This document shows, piece after piece, positions 44,564 to 52,690 of a stretch of DNA of 64,000 bases. Below the pieces are notes generated by a model that was not told the DNA's origin, searched no databases, and was given only the letters and a program-made list of their open reading frames with translations. Made by a program: the position numbers and the translations under genes. This DNA is from Synechococcus sp. PCC 7336 (GTDB taxonomy: Bacteria; Cyanobacteriota; Cyanobacteriia; Thermostichales; PCC-7336), in contig NZ_CM001776.1 in assembly GCF_000332275.1 (NCBI RefSeq), positions 4,462,008 to 4,526,007 on the forward strand, given 5' to 3'. Position 1 is the first letter of the stretch, and the number at the start of each line of letters is the position of its first letter.

Positions 44564-44612
44564 CTAGACCGAGCGGAGTCGAAGCCTGTCAATGGCGAAC
44601 GGAGTCGAAGGA
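44564..44612. repeat. Short direct repeats upstream of trpS
   Basis: Two copies of (a/g)gcggagtcgaag about 27 bp apart (one copy reads acggagtcgaagg) lie 15-60 bp upstream of trpS. This sequence type is common as dispersed repeats in many genomes, so a trpS-specific role is not implied. Confidence 0.5.
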
Positions 44613-44623
44613 TCTGAGGCAGA

Positions 44624-46057
44624 ATGGATAGCGCTGAAATTTTACGCAAAAGGAAATATCGCCACAGTCTCGTCCGCGACTTCGATTCAGATCGAGTCTT
44701 GAGTGCCTTCCTGTTGGGGGACGATCGCCCGACGTTAATCTTTATTTGTCAGAACAACTCAGACAGTTCCGGGACTTTGCCAGATTTGCGAGATCTCGAA
44801 CGTATTGTGGGGATGTCCCTGACTGTCCGGGACGCTCGCAAGGTCGAGGATGGGCTGGCCGTTGTCCAGCAGGGTCAGGTGCAAAGGGTTGTGTTAGACG
44901 AGTCGGCGTTCGATCGCGAGAAGATTTATTTGCGATCGCCAGACAACACCTCCGCACTTGAAATCAGTGGGGAAGACTTTAAGGCATTGCTCGAAGACCT
45001 CGGTTTTGAGACAGAGTCGGAAACCGCAAGGCTGCGTATCTACGATTTTGGCTATGCAGCGGTGCGGCAATCGGCGCAGAATCGGGTTGTTTCTGGGATT
45101 CAGCCGTCAGGAGATATGACGCTGGGAAACTATTTGGGGGCCGTTGTTAATTGGCAAAAGCAAGTCGAGAACTATGACGAGAATTTTTTCTTTCTGGCTG
45201 ACTTGCATAGCTTGACGACATTGCCCGACCCTGCCGATTTGCGCGATCGCATTTTCAAAACGGTCGCAACCTTGGTGGCCTGCGGCTTGGATTTAGACAA
45301 GGCCACCCTGTTTCGCCAAAGCGATCTGGGGGGCTATCACACCGAGCTGGCCTGGATTTTTAGCTGCTTGACACCAGAAGGGCGTCTGGAACAAATGACG
45401 CAGTTTAAGGAAAAGGCCAGAAAGCAGGAATTCGTTGGCTCCGGTTTAAAAACCTATCCAATCTTAATGGCCGCCGATATTGCCATCTACCAGGCCACCC
45501 TAGTCCCGGTGGGAGAAGACCAGAGACAACACCTCGAACTGGCTCGCGAAATTATCCGTCGCTTTAATGGTCGCTATGGCTATACGATGCCCGTGCCTAA
45601 AGCTGATATGCCGCAGGTGCTGGCTCGCGTCATGAGCTTGACGGATGGAACCAGCAAGATGTCTAAATCCAATCCCAATCGGGATAGCTGTATTTATTTG
45701 CTGGATAATCCCGACGATATTAAACGCAAAATCAAGCGGGCTAAAACGGATAGCAATCGCGATCTCTTTTTTGACGAGAACCGCCCCGAGATTTCCAATC
45801 TTTTAGGAATTTATCAGGTGCTATCGGGGCTCGCGCAAGCTGAGGTTGTAGAGCAGTTTAAGGGGCAAGGGGCGGCCAAGCTGAAAGCTCAACTGACAGA
45901 GGCTGTCATTGAGGCGTTACGGCCCATTCGAGAGCAGTACGATCGGCTGTCAGCCGATCGCGATCGCGTGCTGGAGATCTTGAGCCAGGGCAAAGCGCGA
46001 GTCGAGCCGATTGCGCAACAAACGCTGGCTGCCGTCAAGCAACGGGTGGGTCTTTAG
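44624..46057 (+). CDS. trpS: Tryptophanyl-tRNA synthetase with ~150-residue N-terminal extension
   Basis: The catalytic core begins near residue 154: RVVSGIQPSGDMTLGNYLGA (HIGH-like region), FFFLADLHSLTTLPDP, GSGLKTYPILMAADIAIYQ, VGEDQRQHLELAREI and KMSKSNPNR, all features of class I TrpRS. The core of about 324 residues has the normal length. The first ~150 residues (MDSAEILRKRKYRHSLVRDF onward) are not part of any TrpRS I know and form an acidic alpha/beta domain of unknown type, in one continuous frame. It could be a specialised second TrpRS or a fused regulatory domain. Confidence 0.92.
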   Translation: MDSAEILRKRKYRHSLVRDFDSDRVLSAFLLGDDRPTLIFICQNNSDSSGTLPDLRDLERIVGMSLTVRDARKVEDGLAVVQQGQVQRVVLDESAFDREKIYLRSPDNTSALEISGEDFKALLEDLGFETESETARLRIYDFGYAAVRQSAQNRVVSGIQPSGDMTLGNYLGAVVNWQKQVENYDENFFFLADLHSLTTLPDPADLRDRIFKTVATLVACGLDLDKATLFRQSDLGGYHTELAWIFSCLTPEGRLEQMTQFKEKARKQEFVGSGLKTYPILMAADIAIYQATLVPVGEDQRQHLELAREIIRRFNGRYGYTMPVPKADMPQVLARVMSLTDGTSKMSKSNPNRDSCIYLLDNPDDIKRKIKRAKTDSNRDLFFDENRPEISNLLGIYQVLSGLAQAEVVEQFKGQGAAKLKAQLTEAVIEALRPIREQYDRLSADRDRVLEILSQGKARVEPIAQQTLAAVKQRVGL

Positions 46058-46204
46058 CTATTGGAGTATCTTAGGGTCGAGCATCCTTGTCTGGGTTAGC
46101 CCTCTCACCGCAAGTCGCGGGCCATTTCGCCTCGATGCTCGTCGGCCCGCGCTCATCCGCCCGATTTTTGCGATAGGCTCGAACCGCAGTCTTTCCCCCG
46201 ATTT

Positions 46205-46855
46205 ATGCTGATCGAACTGACCCTCGAAGAGCTGGATGCAGTCCTTCCCCTCGCCCCCACCGGTTCGCAATACAGCGATTACATCAGTAATGTGTTTCTC
46301 AACTTAGAGCGGCTGATTGTGGCGATCGGGGCGGGGGCAGCCTTACTGGTGATTTCCACCCTGTTTAGCGAAACGGGGGTGGGGTTTATTTTCTTTGTGG
46401 TGGGGGTACTGTCTGTCCTCTATCCGTTTGTGTGGGGGCCGCTATTTGAGATTTCCCGCCGCAACAAGGCTTATCGGGAGCTGCCTTACGGCTGGTTTTT
46501 TTTCGGTCAGATCGAGCGGGTGGACAGCCGAGAGGTGCTGGTTGACGAGATCGAACAGATTGATGCGAATGGCGACCTCTATGTGGAAGAGGTGATCGAG
46601 CAGGAATTGCGGCTGGCGATCGCCGACGAGACGGGCATGTCGTTTGTGGTCAAAACTCGCGACGAACCGGCCTACGAGTCAATTGTGCCGCGCCAGTCGG
46701 CGATCGCTTTGATCAAGTCTTTTTCTCCCAATCTGCGCAGCCCAGTCATTAGCGAAGTATATATTGTCAAACTGGGCCAGTGGGTGGGAGATGTGTCTTA
46801 CCTCAAACGCGATGAATTTCTCGATCTGGCGAACGATTTAGTCGAAATGGCCTGA
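46205..46855 (+). CDS. Two-TM conserved cyanobacterial protein
   Basis: The 216-residue product has an acidic N-terminus, two adjacent transmembrane segments (about residues 35-75: LIVAIGAGAALLVISTLF and VGFIFFVVGVLSVLYPFVW), and a cytoplasmic C-terminal domain with IEQIDANGDLYVEEVIEQEL. I recognise it as a conserved cyanobacterial type without assigned function. Start MLIELTLEELDAVLPL at 46205. It lies 147 bp downstream of trpS. Confidence 0.75.
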   Translation: MLIELTLEELDAVLPLAPTGSQYSDYISNVFLNLERLIVAIGAGAALLVISTLFSETGVGFIFFVVGVLSVLYPFVWGPLFEISRRNKAYRELPYGWFFFGQIERVDSREVLVDEIEQIDANGDLYVEEVIEQELRLAIADETGMSFVVKTRDEPAYESIVPRQSAIALIKSFSPNLRSPVISEVYIVKLGQWVGDVSYLKRDEFLDLANDLVEMA

Positions 46856-46903
46856 GCTCTGCCACTTACCGAACGATCCCAATTACGATCGCCGTTTAGC
46901 CCT

Positions 46904-48202
46904 CTAGCAATCCAAAGTGTGCTCCAACTCCCAAGAGCTGAGATGGGCGGAGTAATCCGACCATGCCTTACGCTTGAGCTTGAGATAGGCAGAGATGATT
47001 TCTGGGCCGAGGCGATCGCCCATCACCGAATTCGCCTCCAAACCGCGCAGAGCATCGAGAAGGTTTTCGGGCAGTCGCTTGACATCTGGGGCAGGGGAAT
47101 CGGTGTAGGTATTTGCCTCCGATCGCGGCCCAGGATCTCGCTTTTCCGCCATGCCATCTAACCCCGCCGCAATCACAGCCGCAGGCAGTAAATAGGGATT
47201 GGCAGACCCATCGGGAAGGCGGAACTCAAACCGACCGGCAGCGGGAATGCGAATTGCATGGGTGCGATTGTTGCCGCCGTAGGTGGCGGTGGTGGGGGAC
47301 CAAGTTGCTCCAGACGTTGTGGTTGAGGCGTTCAGGCGCTTGTAGGAATTGACAGTGGGATTGCTGAAGGCGCAAATCGCCTCCGCGTGATGCAAGACGC
47401 CAGCGATAAACTGGTAGGCCAGGTCGGATAGCCCCAATTCCCCTTGGGGATCGTCAAACAAATTCGTGCTGCCAGCGGTATCCCACACGGAGAGGTGCAG
47501 GTGGCAGCCATTCCCCGTTAAGTGGGTGAAGGGTTTCGGCATAAAGGTGGCTCGGAAACCGTGCTTAGCCGCGATCGCCTTCACCATGTATTTGAAAAAG
47601 GCATGTCGATCGGCTGTGACCAAAGCATCTGCATACTTCCAATTCATCTCAAATTGGCCGTTGGCATCCTCGTGATCGTTTTGATACGATTCCCAACCCA
47701 GCTCTAGCATGGCATCGCAAATTTCCGAGATGACATCGTAGCGGCGCATCAACGCCTGCTGGTCGTAACAGGGCTTGGAGGCGCGATCGAGCCCGTCAGA
47801 AATACTCTCGCCATCGGCACTGAGGAGAAAATACTCGCACTCCACCCCCGTTTTCACCTGGTAGCTTTGGCCTTCAGCTTCAGCTAACACCCGTTTCAAG
47901 ACCAGTCTGGGGGTTTGGGCGATCGCCTCTCCAGTCACGCTATACAGATCCGCTGGCATCCAAACCACATCGGGCTGCCAAGGCAGTTGTATGAGGCGAT
48001 CGCGATCGGGAATGGCCAAAATATCTGGATCGGCTGGGGTCATATCCAACCAAGCTGCAAACCCAGCAAACCCCGCTCCAGCTTGGGCGATCGTATCGAT
48101 CGCCACTGCGGGCACTAGCTTCGAGCGCTGCACCCCGAATAAATCTGTGAAGGAAATCAGAAAATAGCGAATGCCGCGATCGCGAGCTAACTCAGACAGC
48201 AT
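46904..48202 (-). CDS. glnT: GlnT-type glutamine synthetase homologue
   Basis: The 432-residue product has GS-superfamily catalytic segments: TGVECEYFLL (metal-ligand Glu pair), GQFEMNWKYADALV, NGCHLHLSVWD (GMHxH-like His), NPTVNSYKRL and FEFRLPDGSANPYLLPAA. It matches the GlnT (TIGR03105 type III glutamate-ammonia ligase) group rather than GlnA or GlnN, based on length and the N-terminus (MLSELARDRGIRYFLISFTD). The family forms gamma-glutamyl amides; ammonia or another amine could be the partner. It overlaps the MetX-like gene by one base (taatg). Confidence 0.88.
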   Translation of the reverse strand: MLSELARDRGIRYFLISFTDLFGVQRSKLVPAVAIDTIAQAGAGFAGFAAWLDMTPADPDILAIPDRDRLIQLPWQPDVVWMPADLYSVTGEAIAQTPRLVLKRVLAEAEGQSYQVKTGVECEYFLLSADGESISDGLDRASKPCYDQQALMRRYDVISEICDAMLELGWESYQNDHEDANGQFEMNWKYADALVTADRHAFFKYMVKAIAAKHGFRATFMPKPFTHLTGNGCHLHLSVWDTAGSTNLFDDPQGELGLSDLAYQFIAGVLHHAEAICAFSNPTVNSYKRLNASTTTSGATWSPTTATYGGNNRTHAIRIPAAGRFEFRLPDGSANPYLLPAAVIAAGLDGMAEKRDPGPRSEANTYTDSPAPDVKRLPENLLDALRGLEANSVMGDRLGPEIISAYLKLKRKAWSDYSAHLSSWELEHTLDC

Positions 48203-49215
48203 TAATCACCACTCCTCAGCAAATGGTCTACAGCTTCTCGGATAAATCGTTCGTCTTCGGGATTTTGGTAAGGATTGCCAGCACGGTGTCCCCAAATCGA
48301 CGGGATTGGTAAATACTGCCCCTTGGGAATGAGTTTGGCTTCTGCGGCACAGTCTTCCGGCGTAAAGTACAAATCTGTTTCAGCGGGCATCACCAATGTT
48401 TGAGCCTGGATGGCCCCCAAAGCCGCCTCGTAATTGCCGCAATAGAGGGGATTATCTCCGACATCGCAATGCAACCATGTATCGAGCATGGCAATTAAAT
48501 TGCGCGGATCGCATTTGCGATAGCTAGCTTCCCAACCCCGCAGGAGGTAATCTTCCAATGAAGCGTAGCCCAGCGAGTAAAACAGTCCCTCGCGGTAATA
48601 CGCCTGAGAGGCTGCCCAGCTAGCGTAGATTTGGGCAAAGGTCCGAAACCCCCGTTCGGGCACCCCCTCAAACCTGCTCCCCGTCCAGCTTGGATCGCTG
48701 GTTAAGGCCGAGCGCAGGCTTTGCAGAAAGATCCGATTGTGAGGAGTGGTGCGGGCAGTGCCGCAGAGAGCAGCCATTCGCGCGACGCGATCGGGATATA
48801 ACGCTCCCCAGTGATAAGCCTGCTGAGCCCCCATCGACCAGCCGTAGACGAGTGCCAAGCGATCGATCTTCAGCACTTCGCGGACGAGATGGGCTTGCAG
48901 CCGCACGTTGTCCCAGTGGGTAAACCAAAACTGTTGCTCTGCCAAGCCGCACAGAGGCTGATTGCTAGGAGAGCTGGATAGTCCGTTTCCCAGGGCGTTA
49001 ACGGCGATGATGAAATAAGCTGCGGGGTTGAGAATGCCCTCGACACGGATGAGCCACTCTAAATCGGTATGGTGGGCTCCGTAGGAGGTGGGATAGAGGA
49101 TGGCATTGCTGCGATCGCCGTTGAGAGTCCCGTAGGTTTCATAGACCAGTTGAATCTCCGGCAGTGTCACCCCACATTGCAGCGGGAAGTCTGCGAGCGT
49201 CAAACATTCAGACAT
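48202..49215 (-). CDS. MetX-like alpha/beta hydrolase (acyltransferase family)
   Basis: The product of about 337 residues follows homoserine O-acyltransferase (MetX) architecture: QLVYETYGTLNGDRSNAILY, YPTSYGAHHTDLEW, the nucleophile in VYGWSMGAQQAYHWGALYP, the acidic residue in PAETDLYF and His in SIWGHRAGNP. MetX normally has G-S-MGG; here the motif is GWSMGA. The start ATG ending at 49215 overlaps the stop of the desaturase gene by 8 bp, and its stop overlaps glnT by one. True homoserine acylation is not assured because the context differs from methionine genes. Confidence 0.85.
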   Translation of the reverse strand: MSECLTLADFPLQCGVTLPEIQLVYETYGTLNGDRSNAILYPTSYGAHHTDLEWLIRVEGILNPAAYFIIAVNALGNGLSSSPSNQPLCGLAEQQFWFTHWDNVRLQAHLVREVLKIDRLALVYGWSMGAQQAYHWGALYPDRVARMAALCGTARTTPHNRIFLQSLRSALTSDPSWTGSRFEGVPERGFRTFAQIYASWAASQAYYREGLFYSLGYASLEDYLLRGWEASYRKCDPRNLIAMLDTWLHCDVGDNPLYCGNYEAALGAIQAQTLVMPAETDLYFTPEDCAAEAKLIPKGQYLPIPSIWGHRAGNPYQNPEDERFIREAVDHLLRSGD

Positions 49216-50236
49216 ACGGCAACTCGGGGGAATTGACTCGTTCTCCACGACGCAGTTTTTGCAAGATTTTCAGGTTGACCGATAGGTAGCCGGGATCGAC
49301 GCGATTGAGGTGGGGTCTGAGTTTCTGGTGGGCGCTGCCGAGGGCGTGAAACGGAATTGAGGGGCAGAAGTGATGTTCGGCATGGAAGGGCATATTCCAG
49401 AGCAGGAATCGCAAGGGTGCCCAAGTCAATGTGGTGCGGGTATTGGTGAGGGGGTTGGCGTCTAGGCTGCAGTCTGTGTGTTCGGCTAACAGAATCATCC
49501 GCAATATCGGCTGCCCGATCGCCAGAGGCAGCAACCATCCCAGCACAAACCAGGGTTGTTGCAAGTAGAGGGAAGCGGCGATCGCAAAAGCATAAACCAA
49601 CAACTGCACTTGCACCGATCGCTGTACCTGCCTGCGGGCACTGTTGGGAATATAGGGCATGTCTGCCATCTGCCCCGTAGCACAGAGGAAGTGGGTTTTC
49701 AGTTTGCCGATCCACCAAGGAATGCCGCTGACTAGCCACAGGTATTCCCATACGTTGGTCGGAGTTAGGTCGGCCAGCTCTGGATCTTTGCCGGGAATGC
49801 GGGTGTAGCGGTGGTGCCACTGGTGGTAGCGCCAGTAAAAGGTGCTGTTATACAGGGAAAACAGCCCAGCGAACCAAGCCACGATGTCATTGGCACGATT
49901 GCTGGCGAATGCCGTCCGATGGACGCATTCGTGTAGGGGCATGAACAGAATCGCAATACTGAAGCCGTAGAACGCCAATGCAGGCAAGCCAATCCAAAGA
50001 TTGTGGAGATGTGCGAGCCAGCAATAACCGCTCGCCCCGATCGCGATCGCGTGGCCAGCTAGCTGCAAAGTCCCTTTGCGATCGGAGCGCTGATTGAGCT
50101 GTTGCAATCCCTGTTTGGAAAACACTTGCTGGGGCGAAAGGTAGGCAGCCGCAGCTTTAGGCGAGCGATCGAAACTCAGCTCGGTTTCGAATGCTGCAGG
50201 TTCCGATGGATGGACCGCCTTGGGTTCGTCAGACAT
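49208..50236 (-). CDS. Membrane di-iron fatty-acid-desaturase-type protein
   Basis: The 342-residue product has three histidine boxes of the desaturase/hydroxylase superfamily: HECVH (102-106), HQWHH (138-142) and HAEHH (285-289). Four or so hydrophobic segments surround them. Box 2 context is YHQWHHRYTRIPGKDPEL. It is not a typical CrtR carotenoid hydroxylase, whose boxes read differently. Likely reaction is desaturation or hydroxylation of a lipid or amide. It is first in a three-gene operon with MetX-like and GlnT-like genes. Start MSDEPKAVHPSEP at 50236. Confidence 0.88.
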   Translation of the reverse strand: MSDEPKAVHPSEPAAFETELSFDRSPKAAAAYLSPQQVFSKQGLQQLNQRSDRKGTLQLAGHAIAIGASGYCWLAHLHNLWIGLPALAFYGFSIAILFMPLHECVHRTAFASNRANDIVAWFAGLFSLYNSTFYWRYHQWHHRYTRIPGKDPELADLTPTNVWEYLWLVSGIPWWIGKLKTHFLCATGQMADMPYIPNSARRQVQRSVQVQLLVYAFAIAASLYLQQPWFVLGWLLPLAIGQPILRMILLAEHTDCSLDANPLTNTRTTLTWAPLRFLLWNMPFHAEHHFCPSIPFHALGSAHQKLRPHLNRVDPGYLSVNLKILQKLRRGERVNSPELPYV

Positions 50237-50692
50237 AGTTATCGAACCTACCAGTTGTGAGTATTGACCGGATTGAAACTAAGTTAGCCGATCGCCAGAT
50301 GGCAGAGATTCTAGGGCTATCCCTTGGCAGTCCGATATGAGTTTACGAACGCGCAGCTCATACTAATCGAGAGCACCCGATTCTTTGCGGGGAAAACCCT
50401 ATCCAGTGGCGATTCGGCTAGCCTACTCTGTTACTAAACGATAGCCATCTGTTGTGCAGCCATCCATGATGGCTGACTGATTCGGCTTTACTGGACTTGC
50501 TATGCTGGCCATACGCCCGCAGAGACTGAAGACCTGAACAAAATGGCTGGCGCGATCTCATCTCAACAGAGAAGGCCAGCATATGCCAGCTCCAGCAAAG
50601 CACTGAGAGGTTTGTGGGGTCGAGCAATCGCGCTGAGTCCGGTAAAGTCTTTTTGCGATCGAATAGAGCTTTGCAACGGGAGCCGAGTTGAT
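50237..50692. other. Intergenic region upstream of the desaturase operon
   Basis: This 456-bp region lies between the divergent desaturase operon and the zinc-ribbon membrane gene. It contains a small perfect hairpin near 50457-50473 (agccatc, 3-base loop, gatggct). I see no gene. The frame open from 50543 that reaches the next gene is not supported before Met at 50693. Confidence 0.5.
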
Positions 50693-51508
50693 ATGTCTTG
50701 GAAATGTCGCGGTATCACAACAAACGGCAATACCGATCGCAAGCATGATGAGTACGAGGTGCATGGAAAATTTTGCCCGGAGTGCGGACTGCTTCAGGAT
50801 GAAGTCGAACCCCTCTTAACTGAGAAGCGTCCCATTCGTTTTTCCCCAATTGCTGTAGCGGTCGGAGCGATCGCCTTACTTGTCAGCAGTGTCGGTTACC
50901 TGGCTTGGCAAAATCTCCGCCCCTGTGCTGAAGGGCAGCCGAAAGTCAACGGACAGTGCTCGGATACTGCCGCCAGCCCTCCAACTCTTAGCAATCCACG
51001 CTCGCCAACCTCTTCGAACACAATCAGTATTCATAGGAATACAAACTATGGAATCAGTGTTGAATATCCTAACTCGTGGGAGTTGAGGCGTCCCATCGAG
51101 AACTTTCCACCCAATGTTTTAACCGGCACCAAGGATTTATTTCAGCTTCTGGCCCCCGATCGAAATGAATTCTCCTATCGGGCAAATATTCTAGTTAAGA
51201 TCGAACAGATTGTCCCCCCTGTGTACTTTGATGAGTATGCAGAGACACAGATCGCTAGGATTAAGCAGCTTGGGACCTTTAGCCTTGAAAGTGATGAAAG
51301 AATTCAACTGGGAGATCGACCGGCTCGCGAGATTGTCTACTCTGGAAATGATGGAGAGTATAGCCTTAGAAGGAGAAGAATTATTATAGAGCCAATAACG
51401 CCAAGAGATTACTTTATTTTGATTACCTACACTTCCGAGCTGGATGATTATGAGAATAATTTGCCCGATGCCGAGAAGGTGTTTGCATCAATTACACTCC
51501 TAGAATAA
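50693..51508 (+). CDS. Membrane protein with N-terminal zinc-ribbon-like motif and PsbP-like domain
   Basis: The product of about 271 residues begins MSWKCRGITTNGNTDRKHDEY and has CPECG near residue 31, so a degenerate zinc ribbon is likely. One transmembrane segment follows (IAVAVGAIALLVSSVGYLAW), then a Ser/Pro-rich linker and a C-terminal domain with YGISVEYPNSWELRRPIE, the start of a PsbP/MOG1-like fold. The start is ATG at 50693, preceded by a gggag-like site. Family is typical of cyanobacterial hypotheticals; the function is unknown. Confidence 0.72.
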   Translation: MSWKCRGITTNGNTDRKHDEYEVHGKFCPECGLLQDEVEPLLTEKRPIRFSPIAVAVGAIALLVSSVGYLAWQNLRPCAEGQPKVNGQCSDTAASPPTLSNPRSPTSSNTISIHRNTNYGISVEYPNSWELRRPIENFPPNVLTGTKDLFQLLAPDRNEFSYRANILVKIEQIVPPVYFDEYAETQIARIKQLGTFSLESDERIQLGDRPAREIVYSGNDGEYSLRRRRIIIEPITPRDYFILITYTSELDDYENNLPDAEKVFASITLLE

Positions 51509-51574
51509 GAGTGAGATAGGCTATTATTTTGGCGAAATAACTTTGAGTTGTAGTGCATTTAGGGAGATCGAGAC

Positions 51575-52099
51575 ATGAGCAGCACAATCAGTCATTTTTT
51601 GCCTCGCTTGATTCTAATATCTCTGGCTTCAATCGGTTTTAATTGCTTAAGTTCTGCCAGCATAAATGCCAGTAGCCAAACTGATACAGACACTCTAGAG
51701 AAACATAGTGAAACATACTATTGTGATAGTGAGAACTTCGGTCGTCCGACATTGGTCTTCCGCTCTGATTTAGGAAATTCCCGATTGATTGAGTTTCAAT
51801 ATGAAGGATTTAACGGATGGCCACCTCTAAAGCGTTGTCAAGAGATTGCGGAAAGAGCGCAAAACTTTCATGAATTAGGTATAATCAGCTATCTTACAAT
51901 TGAGCAGATGCCAAATGGCACCAATGTTGTTTGTATCTCAAAAGTGGATTGGGATCACCTTCAGGCTCTGGAGCTTGGCTTCGACGATCTGGTTCGGCTA
52001 TTGATTACACTCAAGCCAGATGACGATCCGCAGGAAATTTTAGCAGGAATTAAGGGTGTCACCTCTTTGTCTAGCGATGGCAATCCACTCATACATTAG
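51575..52099 (+). CDS. COP23-type exported protein (first paralogue)
   Basis: The 174-residue product has a signal peptide (FLPRLILISLASIGFNCLSS) and a COP23 domain (PF14218 type): YYCDSENFGRPTLVFRSDLG, PLKRCQEIAERAQNFHELG and LVRLLITLKPDDDPQEIL. The conserved Cys in RCQEIA and the first in YCDS may form a disulfide. COP23 is a circadian-regulated exported protein of unknown function. A good agggag site precedes the ATG. It is followed by a second COP23 gene on the same strand. Confidence 0.83.
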   Translation: MSSTISHFLPRLILISLASIGFNCLSSASINASSQTDTDTLEKHSETYYCDSENFGRPTLVFRSDLGNSRLIEFQYEGFNGWPPLKRCQEIAERAQNFHELGIISYLTIEQMPNGTNVVCISKVDWDHLQALELGFDDLVRLLITLKPDDDPQEILAGIKGVTSLSSDGNPLIH

Positions 52100-52129
52100 C
52101 CATTTAAATCTGTAAAGCCACTTGCAATA

Positions 52130-52672
52130 TTGGAGGTTAATAAAGTTGGGGTTGACAGGAAGTTGAAGAACGCTAAATCTAGCCTCTTGACAACCTTGTC
52201 AGTACTGATGGTGACTGGCTGTGTTAGCAGTTTCAGCTCTCTGTTTTGGGCTGATGCGATGGCTGAGCCAATGCCTACTTCCTCAAGCCTTCAGATACGT
52301 TACCAAAATACTTTCTTTTTCTGTGATGGGGGCGATCCCTCAACATTGGTTACCCGGACAGATTTAGGCAATGCAGATGTCATCGTATTCGAAAGCAGCT
52401 TTGGCGAATGGACTCCATTGCTGCGATGTCAGGAGATTGCTAGGCGGTTGACGGAGTTCTACAACGATCGCAATCTGGCTTACTTGACCTGGGCGCGATC
52501 GCCTGGAGGCGGAAGAGTCATTAACGTCGCCAAATACGAAGGTGACATCTTGAGATCTGAAGAATTTGTCACGCTATTGCTGACGCTAAAACTAGACGAT
52601 CTTCCTCATGAAATTATTGCGGAACTTACAGGTATTATATCTACATTTGGCGATCTACCCATTAGGAATTAA
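52130..52672 (+). CDS. COP23-type exported protein (second paralogue)
   Basis: The 180-residue frame has a hydrophobic N-terminal segment (LLTTLSVLMVTGCVSSFSSL) and the same COP23 pattern as its neighbour: FFFCDGGDPSTLVTRTDLG, LLRCQEIARRLTEFYNDRN and LLLTLKLDDLPHEIIAEL. The start is uncertain: TTG at 52130 opens the frame, but ggagg follows it at 52132, and TTG at 52163 is another option. The Cys in TGCVSS could be a lipobox. The two genes look like a tandem duplication with strong divergence. Confidence 0.78.
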   Translation: MEVNKVGVDRKLKNAKSSLLTTLSVLMVTGCVSSFSSLFWADAMAEPMPTSSSLQIRYQNTFFFCDGGDPSTLVTRTDLGNADVIVFESSFGEWTPLLRCQEIARRLTEFYNDRNLAYLTWARSPGGGRVINVAKYEGDILRSEEFVTLLLTLKLDDLPHEIIAELTGIISTFGDLPIRN

Positions 52673-52690
52673 CTAGATATTGGAGAATAG

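Noticed and set aside
49208-50236. Carotenoid hydroxylase CrtR
   Set aside because: The histidine boxes (HECVH, HQWHH, HAEHH) and surroundings fit the general desaturase family better than CrtR; operon context also differs.
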